Shown here: positions 26,546 through 35,710 of the stretch, piece after piece
Position numbering within the stretch: position 1 is the first letter of the stretch
How the letters are laid out: every line of letters starts with the position of its first letter
Assembly (NCBI RefSeq): GCF_020524085.2
Contig: NZ_CP129016.1
Coordinates: 3,776,001-3,840,000 of the forward strand
Length of the DNA: 64,000 nucleotides
Direction of reading: 5' to 3'
Origin: Halobacillus litoralis
GTDB taxonomy: Bacteria > Bacillota > Bacilli > Bacillales > Halobacillaceae
The notes under the pieces: generated by a model
Told to the model about the DNA's origin: nothing
The model's input: only the letters and a program-made list of their open reading frames with translations
Databases searched by the model: none
Program-made: the position numbers and the translations under genes

Positions 26546-26632
26546 TTGCTCAATCCTCTCTTTTTCTATTACGTATGCATGTATCCTCTAGTATGATAAC
26601 GAAAAATTGGAGGAACGACTACCCTTTTGAAT

Positions 26633-27187
26633 TCAGTCTACCCTTCGAATTTCCTTTGCAGGGTTTCCAGCTACAAACACATTAGGCGGAACATCTTTCG
26701 TCACCACTGCCCCTGAGCCAATTACGACGTTCTCTCCAATGGTCACTCCTGGGTTGATGACAGCACTTCCTCCGATCCATACATCATCACCGATGGTAAT
26801 CGGTTTGCCCGACTCCAATCCACTTGCCCTTGTTTTTCGATCCATTGGATGAGTGGCCGTGTACAATTGGACATTGGGGCCAATCAACACTCTTTTTCCG
26901 ATTCGAATATCACAGACATCCAAAAATACACAGTTGTAATTAGCAAAAAACCCGTCCCCTACATGAATATTGTAACCATAATCACAATAAAATGGGGGTT
27001 CGAGTCCCATCTCCCCTTCAATCGTACCAAAAAGGTCTTGAATCAACTGCTTACGATAATGGTCTTCTGTATCTTTCGTCTGGTTCAATTGATACGTCAG
27101 TTGTTTAGCGCGTGAACGTTCCATCGTCAATTCTTCGTCCCAGGATTTATACAATTGGCCTGCCAGCATCTTTTCCTTTTCAGTCAT
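26633..27187 (-). CDS. maa: Maltose O-acetyltransferase-like (left-handed beta-helix)
   Basis: A 184-residue acetyltransferase of the CysE/LacA/NodL family. The N-terminal [20 protein letters not shown] (starting near residue 6) is the family's helical cap, and hexapeptide repeats begin near residue 68 ([20 protein letters not shown]). [20 protein letters not shown] holds the catalytic His; the end is [13 protein letters not shown]. Sugar acetylation is the likely reaction; the specific acceptor is not known. Confidence 0.88.
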   Translation of the reverse strand: MTEKEKMLAGQLYKSWDEELTMERSRAKQLTYQLNQTKDTEDHYRKQLIQDLFGTIEGEMGLEPPFYCDYGYNIHVGDGFFANYNCVFLDVCDIRIGKRVLIGPNVQLYTATHPMDRKTRASGLESGKPITIGDDVWIGGSAVINPGVTIGENVVIGSGAVVTKDVPPNVFVAGNPAKEIRRVD

Positions 27188-27275
27188 AAGATCACCTCAG
27201 TCATTGAATACGTTCTCTCTTTACTTTACCATAGTTTTTCGCTAGTCTAGGAACAACCGAAGGAGGTCATCGACT

Positions 27276-27776
27276 ATGCAAGTACGCGAATTGAATCAAG
27301 CGGATGCTAAAGAATATTACGATTTGAGACTTGAGGCGCTACTCACCAATCCTGATGCGTTTATCACTACATATGAACAGGAAAAACAACGGCCTGATCC
27401 GATCAACACCATTGCAGAGAGGCTTGAAGGTGAGACCTCCCGTACGTTTGGGCTATTTGTTGAGGAAACGCTGGCAGGTGTCGTCACCTTAGTGAAAGAA
27501 ACTCATCCAAAGTTTTCCCACAAAGCTTCCATTGTAGCCATGTACATAACCAAAGATCATAGACGAAAAGGTGGCGCAGAACTTTTGATCAACGAGTTAA
27601 TTCAATTTGCCCGTGCCATTGAGCTGGAAGTCCTTCATTTGAGCGTAGTTACAGATAATCACCCAGCACAGGAGTTGTATAAAAAACTCGGCTTCCACAC
27701 GTACGGCACAGAGGAAAAAGCCATCAAGTTACCTGATCGCTATTTAGACGAAGATCATATGGTCCTCTTTCTATAA
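27276..27776 (+). CDS. GNAT-family N-acetyltransferase
   Basis: A 166-residue GNAT enzyme. The acetyl-CoA loop KDHRRKGGAELLI is at about residues 97-109, with MYITKDHR before it, and SVVTDNHPAQELYKKLGFHTYG gives the C-terminal motif. The N-terminus reads LNQADAKEYYDLRLEALL. The start ATG follows CGAAGGAGGTCATCGACT. The substrate is unknown. It stands alone next to element E4. Confidence 0.85.
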   Translation: MQVRELNQADAKEYYDLRLEALLTNPDAFITTYEQEKQRPDPINTIAERLEGETSRTFGLFVEETLAGVVTLVKETHPKFSHKASIVAMYITKDHRRKGGAELLINELIQFARAIELEVLHLSVVTDNHPAQELYKKLGFHTYGTEEKAIKLPDRYLDEDHMVLFL

Positions 27777-27795
27777 TCAATTAGACAATTCCACA

Positions 27796-28421
27796 TAAGC
27801 TCCCTATTGTGGAAGACTCAGTTTCGAGACTTTTGTTGAGTGGATGGGGCTGCGGGGAATAGCTCGCTTTCCGCGGGGCTCCACACGAAGTGGGGTCGTT
27901 CGATGTTGGCACAGGACGTGCCGAACTTAATCGAACTTCCTCTATTCTTTTGAGCCTCCTCGGACTTCGTCCTGTGGGGTCTCACCCTGCACTTTTTTCC
28001 CGCAGGAGTCTCGCCATTCCCCTCCGCCCCTTTGCCATATAAGTATCTCGAAACCACTTGCGGAAAAGGGAGCTTTTATCTTCTAAGGAAAACAAGCCAT
28101 ATACATATTTCCACCGCTATTATGAATAAAAAAAGCATGTTAAAGAGCGCTTTATGACTATAGATCATGATTTGTTAAAGATTCATATACTCGGTAAGGG
28201 GTTCGTTTCACGCATATATCGAATGGGGTGGTTGGGAAGCTGCGAGACTCCCGTGGGAGAAGGAGATAGGCGAGATCCCGCAGGACGAAGTCCGAGGAAG
28301 CTTGCCACTCCCCCACAGGAAAGCGAGTAGCGTCCCAACCACCCCTGGCGCTCAACCCGGGCAACGACCCCCGGAAAGTCTCGAAACTGAGTCTTCCACA
28401 ATCCTGCCATATTCTTCAATA
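27796..28421 (-). repeat. Composite palindromic element E4 (arm B then arm A)
   Basis: The longest copy. The left flank TAAGCTCCCTATTGTGG with terminal repeat GAAGACTCAGTTTCGAGA and the right end TCTCGAAACTGAGTCTTCC with ATCCTGCCATATTCTTC are both complete. The B arm (27808 to about 28060) matches that of E2 almost base for base over roughly 270 bp, including the extra GTTCGATGTTGGCACAGG segment. The spacer holds AAGAGCGCTTTATG near 28144. It sits upstream of the ABC exporter genes. Confidence 0.87.
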
Positions 28422-28522
28422 AGCAGAGGAATTGAATAAAGGCAGCGGGTTGGAAAATTGAAACATTTCCCCTTTTCTTTCGTATAGAAAAGAGGAAAGC
28501 AACTTAAGCAAAGGGTGAAATT

Positions 28523-29245
28523 ATGATAGAAATCAATCGCATCTCTAAAAGCTTCGCAGGTAAGCAAGCGGTGAAAGACCTTGATCTTTCTGTTCCAGAT
28601 GGTAAAATCTTCGGCTTCCTCGGTCCGAACGGAGCTGGAAAATCAACAACAATCAAAATGATGACCGGAATCTTGCCCATTGATGAAGGTTCGATCATTA
28701 TGAATGGTATCGACGTGGCGAAAGAACCGATGAAAGCAAAGCATCAATTTGGGTATGTCCCTGACCGTTCTGACATCTTTCTCAGGTTAAAAGGAATCGA
28801 ATATTTGAATTTCATTGCTGATGTGTTCGAAGTCCCAAAAGATATCCGAAAAGAAAAAATTGAACATTTGACGAAAAGCTTCGGGATTTATGAGGCGTTG
28901 AATGATCATATACAGACCTACTCCCATGGTATGAGACAGAAGATTGTTGTCAGTGGTGTACTGCTTCATGACCCAGACGTATGGATTCTTGATGAACCGT
29001 TAACGGGGCTTGACCCGAAGTCTTCCTACACACTAAAGGAAATGATGCGCGACCACGCCAGAAGAGGGAAAATCGTCTTTTTTTCCACCCACGTTTTAGA
29101 AGTAGTAGAACAGTTATGTGATGAAGTCGCAATCATTAACAATGGCCATGTGCAGTTCAAGGGAAATATGGCTGAGATGAGACAGCAATTTAAAGATGAT
29201 GATAATCTGGAGCAATTGTTCATGGAGCTGACGCAGAATGAATAA
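28523..29245 (+). CDS. ABC exporter ATP-binding protein, YthP-like
   Basis: A 240-residue ABC-2 type ATPase. Walker A GPNGAGKST is near residue 33, signature-like YSHGMRQK near 134, Walker B VWILDEPLTGLD near 154 and the switch FFSTHVLE near 187. It overlaps the start of the permease gene by eight bases, so they form one two-gene operon. The pair resembles B. subtilis YthP/YthQ; the exported substrate is unknown. The ATG follows AAAGGGTGAAATT. Confidence 0.87.
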   Translation: MIEINRISKSFAGKQAVKDLDLSVPDGKIFGFLGPNGAGKSTTIKMMTGILPIDEGSIIMNGIDVAKEPMKAKHQFGYVPDRSDIFLRLKGIEYLNFIADVFEVPKDIRKEKIEHLTKSFGIYEALNDHIQTYSHGMRQKIVVSGVLLHDPDVWILDEPLTGLDPKSSYTLKEMMRDHARRGKIVFFSTHVLEVVEQLCDEVAIINNGHVQFKGNMAEMRQQFKDDDNLEQLFMELTQNE

Positions 29246-30872
29246 AGCATGGAAATTGATGCGTGTCATGGTCAAAATGCAGTTGTCCATGGCTAATAAA
29301 AGCAGCACGGAAAAATTCGGGTTTGTCATCATTGGTTTAATGATGATTCCTTTCGGTCTGCTCATCTTATTTTTCATTCAGGGCATCATTGGTAACATGT
29401 ATGCTGCCCTTGAACCACTAGGAAGCGAAGGGGTCATTCTTGGATTATTGTTTGTCATGATGACTTTTATTTTCTGTTTCACAAGTATAGGGACTGTACT
29501 CAGTTCTTTTTACTTCGCCGAAGATGTAGAGTCATTTATTTCTTTACCTTTTCAACCGTATCAAATATTATTCGGAAAATCTGCTGTTCCATTTCTATCA
29601 TTATACGGTTTAAATACGATATTGCTGCTCCCTTCCCTCGTATTTTATGGCTTACATAGTGGGGCTGGAGCTCTATATTACCTACTTGCGGTCATCGTCT
29701 GGGCTTTGACGCCGATTATTCCTTTCGTATTGACTGCTATCGTCTTAATGTTTATCATGCGTTTCGCTAACATTTCAAGAAATAAAGATCGGACGAAAGT
29801 TCTCGTTGGACTCCTTGGGTTTGCCTTTGCTATCGGGATCAATGTACTGCTACGATTGGATTCAGGTACAGCTAATGTCGCGGAAATGTTGACCCAGCAA
29901 AACGCTCTCCTTGAACTTGTTACGAAATTTTTCCCAACTGCTTACTTCAGTAGTATCGCACTTACTGAAATAGGGTCCTGGACTGGACTTTTTTACTTTT
30001 TAGTGTTTATCGCCTTATCTTTAGTGGCGATTGTGTTGTTCCTTACAGTTGGACAAAAATTATACTTTAAAGGTGTATTAGGGTTATCCGGCGGGAAGCG
30101 CAGCGAGTTTGACGAGGAAAAAGTTCAGAAGCATGTAAAGCAGCAGTCTCTATTAACGAGCTTATGGCAAAAAGAAATGCGTATCATCTTTCGAACACCG
30201 ACTTTCTTTACACAAATTGTCGTACAGAGCCTTTTCTTTCCTATATTTTTGATTGTTATTATTCTGTTGGACCCCAACGGACCACTGACAGGATGGGGCA
30301 CGCAGCTCAATGTAATAGAAGGGAAGAAAGTCATTCTAGGGATGTTTGGGCTCACAGTTGTCGCACTTGGAATCAACCCCGCCTCCTTTTCTTCCATTTC
30401 CAGAGATGGAAAGAGCTGGTTCAACCATTTGTACTTGCCGATTCCATCATCGACGGTCATTTTAAGCAAGTTACTCGTTTCTTTTTTCATGAATTTACTT
30501 TCCATCCTGCTTTTAAGTTTGGCCGCATTAATCGTCCTTAAAGTACCTTTTATCATCTGGCTGCTCTGGTTTGTAATTTCTTTAATTACAGGCTGGGTCG
30601 CAAGCATTGCTGGGCTTATGATCGACTTATACAGTCCTAAGCTGAATTGGACGGATGAGAGAGAAGTATTTAAAGGAAGGTTTATTGGAATTGTTCCTCT
30701 AGCCCTGGAAGCTGCGGTCTTCGGAGTCGTCATTCTTATTTTGTGGAATAGTGGCTTGGAAGGGGTTTGGTCTGTGAGCAGTATGCTGATCCTTATATTG
30801 TTGATCATCACTGCCATTACCCAATATTTCCTGAATCGCATGGTTCAAAAAAAATACTATAAAATTGTTTAA
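29238..30872 (+). CDS. ABC exporter permease, YthQ-like
   Basis: A 544-residue membrane protein with about twelve hydrophobic segments. The N-terminal half starts KLMRVMVKMQLSM; a cytosolic loop near residues 280-310 (KRSEFDEEKVQKHVKQQSLL) and the second half LWQKEMRIIFRTPTFF follow the usual layout of the putative exporter permease family. It is translationally coupled to the ATPase gene. No separate regulator is adjacent. Substrate unknown. Confidence 0.82.
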   Translation: MNKAWKLMRVMVKMQLSMANKSSTEKFGFVIIGLMMIPFGLLILFFIQGIIGNMYAALEPLGSEGVILGLLFVMMTFIFCFTSIGTVLSSFYFAEDVESFISLPFQPYQILFGKSAVPFLSLYGLNTILLLPSLVFYGLHSGAGALYYLLAVIVWALTPIIPFVLTAIVLMFIMRFANISRNKDRTKVLVGLLGFAFAIGINVLLRLDSGTANVAEMLTQQNALLELVTKFFPTAYFSSIALTEIGSWTGLFYFLVFIALSLVAIVLFLTVGQKLYFKGVLGLSGGKRSEFDEEKVQKHVKQQSLLTSLWQKEMRIIFRTPTFFTQIVVQSLFFPIFLIVIILLDPNGPLTGWGTQLNVIEGKKVILGMFGLTVVALGINPASFSSISRDGKSWFNHLYLPIPSSTVILSKLLVSFFMNLLSILLLSLAALIVLKVPFIIWLLWFVISLITGWVASIAGLMIDLYSPKLNWTDEREVFKGRFIGIVPLALEAAVFGVVILILWNSGLEGVWSVSSMLILILLIITAITQYFLNRMVQKKYYKIV

Positions 30873-30888
30873 AACTTTAAAAAAGCTC

Positions 30889-30912
30889 TGAGTAAAAACT
30901 CAGAGCTTTTTT
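30889..30912 (+). terminator. Terminator of the ABC exporter operon
   Basis: AAGCTCTGAGT / ACTCAGAGCTT stem with loop AAAA and six T. Confidence 0.9.
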
Positions 30913-31014
30913 ATATTCCACTATCGTCCCATTGATATTTAGCCTCCAAAGAAAAAGTCAAGAATGTTACCTGCTTTGGAAGCATTCTGATACCCCTTTT
31001 AGGTTATCATGAAC

Positions 31015-31434
31015 TCATTTCACAATCATTACTGGGCATTTCGCTCTCTTCGCCACTTTATGGCTTACACTTCCTAATACCATTTCCTGCAGGGTGTTCA
31101 AACCTCTACTTCCAATGACTACAAGATCAAAGTTATTTTCATTTGCATATTTAACGATCGTTGGACCCGGTTCACCATGTTGTATGTTTATTTGATACGA
31201 AGCATTTTTCTCCTGAAGAATTTCTTCAATTGGTTTCAACCTCCGTTGCCGACGCTGTTCTACTAAAACTTGATCCCCTTCGGATAAAACATCTGATTTC
31301 GATTGCTCGCCGTCGATCACATAAACAATTGTAATCTCTCCGTCCCCTTGCAAGTTGGCAAGCTCCGCAGCACGTTCGGCCGTCCGTATGGAGTGTTCGG
31401 ATCCATCTGCAGCTACTAATATCTTCTTATACAT
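31015..31434 (-). CDS. Universal stress protein (UspA family)
   Basis: A 139-residue nucleotide-binding-type universal stress protein. It begins YKKILVAADGSEHSIRTAER and ends with LVVIGSRGLNTLQEMVLGSV then SHKVAKRAKCPVMIVK, so the G-2x-G-9x-G(S/T) ATP-binding pattern is present. A role in stress or energy-limitation survival is expected, with no defined target. It diverges from the SulP gene; no other gene is in the unit. Confidence 0.9.
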   Translation of the reverse strand: MYKKILVAADGSEHSIRTAERAAELANLQGDGEITIVYVIDGEQSKSDVLSEGDQVLVEQRRQRRLKPIEEILQEKNASYQINIQHGEPGPTIVKYANENNFDLVVIGSRGLNTLQEMVLGSVSHKVAKRAKCPVMIVK

Positions 31435-31716
31435 CGGAATTCCCCCAGTCCATATTCATCTATTGCTTTCATTTTACCATGTTCATTTATTATAAAGGTA
31501 AAAAAACTGTCATTAAATAACAACCAATAAAATAAATTTTGTATAGTTTGGGTCTATATAAGCGAAAAAGAGAGAAAAAAAGAGAGAAATATTTATTTAT
31601 GCGCTTACATGGGGTTATGTAATATCCCTTATAGGTGATATAATCTGATCGTTCTTGCCGGATTTCCGTATTGTCACGGACAATACAAAACAAAAATAAT
31701 AGAAAGAGGTGCGCAA

Positions 31717-33177
31717 TTGAACACAGAAACAATTAAACAACAATGGTTTGGAAACGTAAAAAACGATGTGCTTTCAGGCATAGTTGTCGCTATGGCGCTC
31801 ATCCCTGAAGCGATCGCTTTCTCTATCATCGCTGGAGTCGACCCCATGGTAGGATTGTACGCTTCCTTCTGTATCGCTGTCGTCATTGCTTTTATGGGTG
31901 GTCGTCCAGGTATGATTTCTGCCGCGACCGGAGCTATGGCCGTCCTGATGGTTACTTTAGTCAAGGACCATGGTTTAGAGTATCTACTGGCTGCTACAAT
32001 TTTGACGGGAATTCTACAGTTTACTTTAGGTGCATTGAAGATTGGTCAGCTTATGAAGTTCATTCCTAGGTCTGTCATGATTGGATTTGTGAATGCCTTA
32101 GCCATTCTTATTTTCTCATCACAACTTGTCCATTTTGAAGGGGCAGGGTTAGCTATGTATGCGATGGTAGTTGGTTCATTAGCTATTATTTATATACTAC
32201 CTAGGTTTACAAAATCCGTTCCATCACCACTTGTGGCTATTGTTGTAATGACAATCATAGCCATTACGACAGGAGCTGGATTGAAAACAGTAGGAGATAT
32301 GGGTGAATTATCCAGTACGTTGCCTATTTTTCTACTACCAGATATCCCATTGACGTTTGAAACACTACAAATTATTTTCCCTATCTCATTAGCTCTTGCT
32401 TTTGTAGGGTTACTTGAATCATTATTAACTGCACAGATTGTAGATGATATGACAGATACTGTGAGTGATAAAAACAAAGAAGCCAGAGGACAAGGAATGG
32501 CTAACGTTGTTTCAGGGTTCTTTGGTGGAATGGCTGGTTGTGCCATGATCGGTCAATCCGTTATTAACGTCTCTTCAGGCGGACGTGGACGATTATCAAC
32601 ACTCGTAGCAGGAATATTCATGATGCTGCTGATTATTGTATTCAATGATCTCCTCGTTCAAATTCCTATGGCCGTCCTTGTTGGAGTCATGATTATGGTA
32701 TCCATCGGAACGTTTGATTGGAGCTCGCTCACACGCTTCAAAAAGACGCCAATTACAGACAGTATCGTCATGGTAGTAACCGTTGGTACAGTAGTACAAA
32801 CTCATGACCTGTCTAAAGGTGTTATTGCTGGTGTCATCTTGAGCGCTATTTTCTTCGTTGCTAAGATCTCAAAAGTAAAAGTTGAGGAAGTATTCGACAA
32901 GAATGCAGAAAGAATGGTTTACCATGTCAGTGGGCAAGTCTTCTTTGCTTCCACAGACAGCTTGATTAAGCATTTCGACTATGATGTTCAAACATCTCAT
33001 GTAGTCATCGATTTTACCCATGCCCATGTTTGGGATGACTCGGCTGTGGCTGCTATTGATAAACTTGTAACGAAGTATGAAGAACGTGATATTAATGTTG
33101 AGATGGTTGGATTGAATAAGGACAGCTCTCAACTTGTCCAACGACTTACAGTCAATGACAAACTAAATGCCTCATAA
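31717..33177 (+). CDS. SulP-family anion transporter (sulfate/bicarbonate) with STAS domain
   Basis: A 486-residue membrane protein. The first ~380 residues hold the SulP transmembrane core, starting [20 protein letters not shown] and with [13 protein letters not shown] near residue 40; the last ~100 residues form a STAS domain ([14 protein letters not shown] near 413 and [18 protein letters not shown] near 433). Family members carry sulfate, bicarbonate or other anions; the anion cannot be read from the sequence. The start is TTG at 31717 behind AAAGAGGTGCGC. Confidence 0.88.
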   Translation: MNTETIKQQWFGNVKNDVLSGIVVAMALIPEAIAFSIIAGVDPMVGLYASFCIAVVIAFMGGRPGMISAATGAMAVLMVTLVKDHGLEYLLAATILTGILQFTLGALKIGQLMKFIPRSVMIGFVNALAILIFSSQLVHFEGAGLAMYAMVVGSLAIIYILPRFTKSVPSPLVAIVVMTIIAITTGAGLKTVGDMGELSSTLPIFLLPDIPLTFETLQIIFPISLALAFVGLLESLLTAQIVDDMTDTVSDKNKEARGQGMANVVSGFFGGMAGCAMIGQSVINVSSGGRGRLSTLVAGIFMMLLIIVFNDLLVQIPMAVLVGVMIMVSIGTFDWSSLTRFKKTPITDSIVMVVTVGTVVQTHDLSKGVIAGVILSAIFFVAKISKVKVEEVFDKNAERMVYHVSGQVFFASTDSLIKHFDYDVQTSHVVIDFTHAHVWDDSAVAAIDKLVTKYEERDINVEMVGLNKDSSQLVQRLTVNDKLNAS

Positions 33178-33178
33178 T

Positions 33179-33209
33179 AAAAGCGCAAGGCTTAAAGCCT
33201 TGCGCTTTT
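33179..33209. terminator. Bidirectional terminator
   Basis: AAAAGCGCAAGGC / GCCTTGCGCTTTT stem between the SulP and GNAT genes. Confidence 0.9.
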
Positions 33210-33746
33210 ATCTATCCATTCTTCCCTCAACATACTGTAGACACAAGAATCCTGCCACTTCCCTTTCACAAGCAAATCCTTCCTAAGAGTTCCCTCTCTA
33301 ATCATTCCGACTTTTTCAAGTACCTTGATCGATCCGATATTCTCCGGATTTGATGTTGCCACCACTCGTTGAAGTTCACAGTGTTTAAAACAATAATTGA
33401 CCATCAATTGAACGGCTTCGGTCGCCAAACCTCTTCCCCAATAATCATGGTGAATGATAAAGCCGATTTCCCCAACACCATCCCAGTCTCTGATATTCAT
33501 CTCTATATTACCAACCACTCGGTCGATTTCTTTCTCTATAATAGTAAACACGTGGCGGCTTCTATGCCTTTGTTTTCGATCAATAATCACTTGACGGACG
33601 AAAAAGAGACTGTCTTCCTCTGTGTTTGGTCCCCACGGCTGGTGTTTTACCGTCTCTTCATTCGATGAATAAGGGTGAAAAGCTGACCAATCTTCAAGTA
33701 AGACTTCCCGAAGATAAATACGGTCATTCTCTTCAATCACTTTCAC
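33192..33746 (-). CDS. GNAT acetyltransferase, RimJ/RimL-like
   Basis: A 184-residue enzyme of the ribosomal-protein-serine/alanine acetyltransferase type. The acetyl-CoA loop is YWGRGLATEAVQLM near residues 107-120, preceded by VGEIGFIIHHDYW, and followed by SNPENIGSIKVLEKVGMIREG. It starts at GTG 33746. The natural acceptor may be a ribosomal protein or a small amine. It is separated by about 20 bases from the small upstream gene on the same strand. Confidence 0.85.
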   Translation of the reverse strand: MKVIEENDRIYLREVLLEDWSAFHPYSSNEETVKHQPWGPNTEEDSLFFVRQVIIDRKQRHRSRHVFTIIEKEIDRVVGNIEMNIRDWDGVGEIGFIIHHDYWGRGLATEAVQLMVNYCFKHCELQRVVATSNPENIGSIKVLEKVGMIREGTLRKDLLVKGKWQDSCVYSMLREEWIDKSARL

Positions 33747-33766
33747 TCCATCACGTCCTATATCCT

Positions 33767-34054
33767 TTAATTTATATCACTTTTAAGATAGGCTTTTAAC
33801 TTTTTCATCCAAGGACTAGGATCTTCTTTCACCATATAAGCGCGTACACCTTTGTGCGTATGCAGATAAAGTATTCCATACATGGGCGAAGATTTTCGAT
33901 ATGAAACATCATGGATAGCATGAAGAGGAAAAGTTTCCTTCGGTGACACGACCCTCGTTTCAAACAGCTTCAGTTTGTCTTCTTTCTCTAAATAAAGCTG
34001 CTGATTATTTTCTATGACACGCGTTCTCTCAAATATTGGTTGAGAACATATCAA
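33767..34054 (-). CDS. Small protein of unknown function (PH-like fold possible)
   Basis: A 95-residue cytosolic protein with alternating beta-type stretches (LKLFETRVVSPKETFPLHAI, then ILYLHTHKGVRAYMVK) and a C-terminal helix PWMKKLKAYLKSDIN. The layout resembles small PH-domain-like proteins. It probably starts at TTG 34054 behind GGAAAGGGCGATAG. It lies 20 bases upstream of the GNAT gene and may be cotranscribed with it. The family is not recognised with confidence. Confidence 0.6.
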   Translation of the reverse strand: MICSQPIFERTRVIENNQQLYLEKEDKLKLFETRVVSPKETFPLHAIHDVSYRKSSPMYGILYLHTHKGVRAYMVKEDPSPWMKKLKAYLKSDIN

Positions 34055-34148
34055 CTTCTATCGCCCTTTCCTTCTCCTTGACTACCCAAAGTATACCGCA
34101 TTTTTTAAGGTTGTGTATATACACAATCCACTATGTTCTATTATGTTG

Positions 34149-34662
34149 TTTCCGGGGTTCGTTGCTATGTTGGGCGTCAGGGGTGGTCGGGAAGCTACTT
34201 TCTTTCCTGCGGGGATGACGGCAAGCCTCCTCGTGCTACGCACTGTGGGGTCTTGCCAGTCCATCCATTCCCGCAGGAGTCTCGCAGCTTTCCCAATTAC
34301 CACATTCGGTGTAAGGGAAAAACGATCCCTTGCACCAAATTGGATGATTCTTCCATCATCAAACTATTAGAGGTGTAAAGCGCTGTGGATCAAGCTTTAA
34401 TGTACTGTTGAGGTGTACTAGTCATCCACTTCCCATGATCATACGAGCTGACCTTTTAGGAGTGGTTTCGAGAATCTTTCATGGCAAAGGGGCGGAGGGA
34501 AACGGTGAGACTCCTATGAGACGTGTGGGACAGGTGAGACCCCGGAAGGCGTAGCCTGAGGAGGCTCACCGCCCGCCCCATGGAAAGCGAACCTTTTCTC
34601 GAAACCCCTAGAACCACTCAATTGTCTCGAAACTGAGTCTTCCACTAACGGGAGCTTTTGTG
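34149..34662 (+). repeat. Composite palindromic element E5 (arm A, left end missing, then arm B)
   Basis: The A arm starts abruptly at TTCCGGGGTTCGTTGC, so the terminal repeat and A-side flank are absent. The right end is complete: GTCTCGAAACTGAGTCTTCC followed by the B-side flank GGGAGCTTTTGTGG. The spacer holds AAAGCGCTGTGG (about 34377). Arm B and spacer are close copies of those in E3, inverted. It lies just upstream of the DMT permease gene. Confidence 0.82.
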
Positions 34663-34757
34663 GTAGAAGTGCATCTGGCTTTCTTTCAATGATTTTTTGT
34701 ATTAGGATGGTAAAGGTGTTTTTTTTGCACAACCTAAGTACAACTGGAGGAACCATC

Positions 34758-35630
34758 ATGAGCAATCGAAATAAAGGAATCATACTTCTACTCATATCTG
34801 CCTTCGGATTCTCTATGATGGCGGCACTCGTCAAGCTGTCTGGAGACGTTCCGACTGTTCAAAAGACTTTGTTCCGTAATATTGTATCAGCCATTATCGC
34901 TTTTTGTTTTGTCCTATACAACAAAGAACGTTTATTTGGTAAAAAGGAAAACCAAAAGCTGCTGCTCTCACGTTCTGCACTTGGTACGATCGGAATGGTT
35001 TTGTTTTTCTATGCCATTGACAATCTCGTGCTGTCAGACGCGGATATGCTTAACAAACTCAGCCCGTTTCTGTTAATTATTTTTTCAGCCATCTTCTTGA
35101 AAGAGAAAGCACGTTTGTATCAAATCATCGCAATTATTATCGCGTTTATTGGTACTCTGTTCATTATTAAACCGGCATTTTCAGTGGAATTCATCCCTTA
35201 TCTCGCAGGGATTTTCTCTGCTGTGTTTGCGGCTGGCGCTTATACTTTGCTTCGTGTTTTGGGAGATAAAGAAAAGTTTTATACCATCGTCTTCTATTTT
35301 TCATTTTTCACAACGGTCACCCTGCTCCCTTTCACCATTGCTTTCTATGAACCAATGAGCCTGAAACAATGGGTGTACCTACTATCCGCTGGTGCATTTG
35401 CTACGTTAGGACAATTCGGCTTGACCATCGCTTACAAATTCGCACCGGCACGAGAGATCTCTATCTTTTTCTATTCCACAGTCGTCTATTCAGCACTCAT
35501 CAGTATCATTTTATTTGATCAAGTACCCGATATCTTTAGCATCCTCGGTTACTTCACGATCTTTGGTGCTTCGCTTTATATGTTTTTGAAAAATAACAAA
35601 GAGGCCAAGAAAGTCGAGAGGGCTCGGTAG
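34758..35630 (+). CDS. EamA/DMT-family permease
   Basis: A 290-residue membrane protein with ten hydrophobic segments in two EamA-type repeats. The first repeat begins LLLISAFGFSMMAALVKLSG and includes FLKEKARLYQIIA; the second begins YLAGIFSAVFAAGAYTLLRV. The substrate is unknown, with drug or metabolite export as typical options. The ATG at 34758 has TGGAGGAACC ahead. The gene starts about 100 bases after element E5. Confidence 0.88.
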   Translation: MSNRNKGIILLLISAFGFSMMAALVKLSGDVPTVQKTLFRNIVSAIIAFCFVLYNKERLFGKKENQKLLLSRSALGTIGMVLFFYAIDNLVLSDADMLNKLSPFLLIIFSAIFLKEKARLYQIIAIIIAFIGTLFIIKPAFSVEFIPYLAGIFSAVFAAGAYTLLRVLGDKEKFYTIVFYFSFFTTVTLLPFTIAFYEPMSLKQWVYLLSAGAFATLGQFGLTIAYKFAPAREISIFFYSTVVYSALISIILFDQVPDIFSILGYFTIFGASLYMFLKNNKEAKKVERAR

Positions 35631-35676
35631 CCTGGAAAAGCAATCGCGAGATGAACACAAAGACCTTCCTTATCAT

Positions 35677-35710
35677 AAAAAAAGCGACCATGGCCATGGT
35701 CGCTTTTTTT
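35677..35710. terminator. Bidirectional terminator
   Basis: AAAAAAAGCGACCATGG / CCATGGTCGCTTTTTTT, a perfect 17-bp stem between the converging permease and ABC-F genes. Confidence 0.93.

Noticed and set aside
31435..31716. A riboswitch in the SulP leader
   Set aside because: The region is AT-rich with no conserved riboswitch core, only a likely promoter and ribosome binding site.
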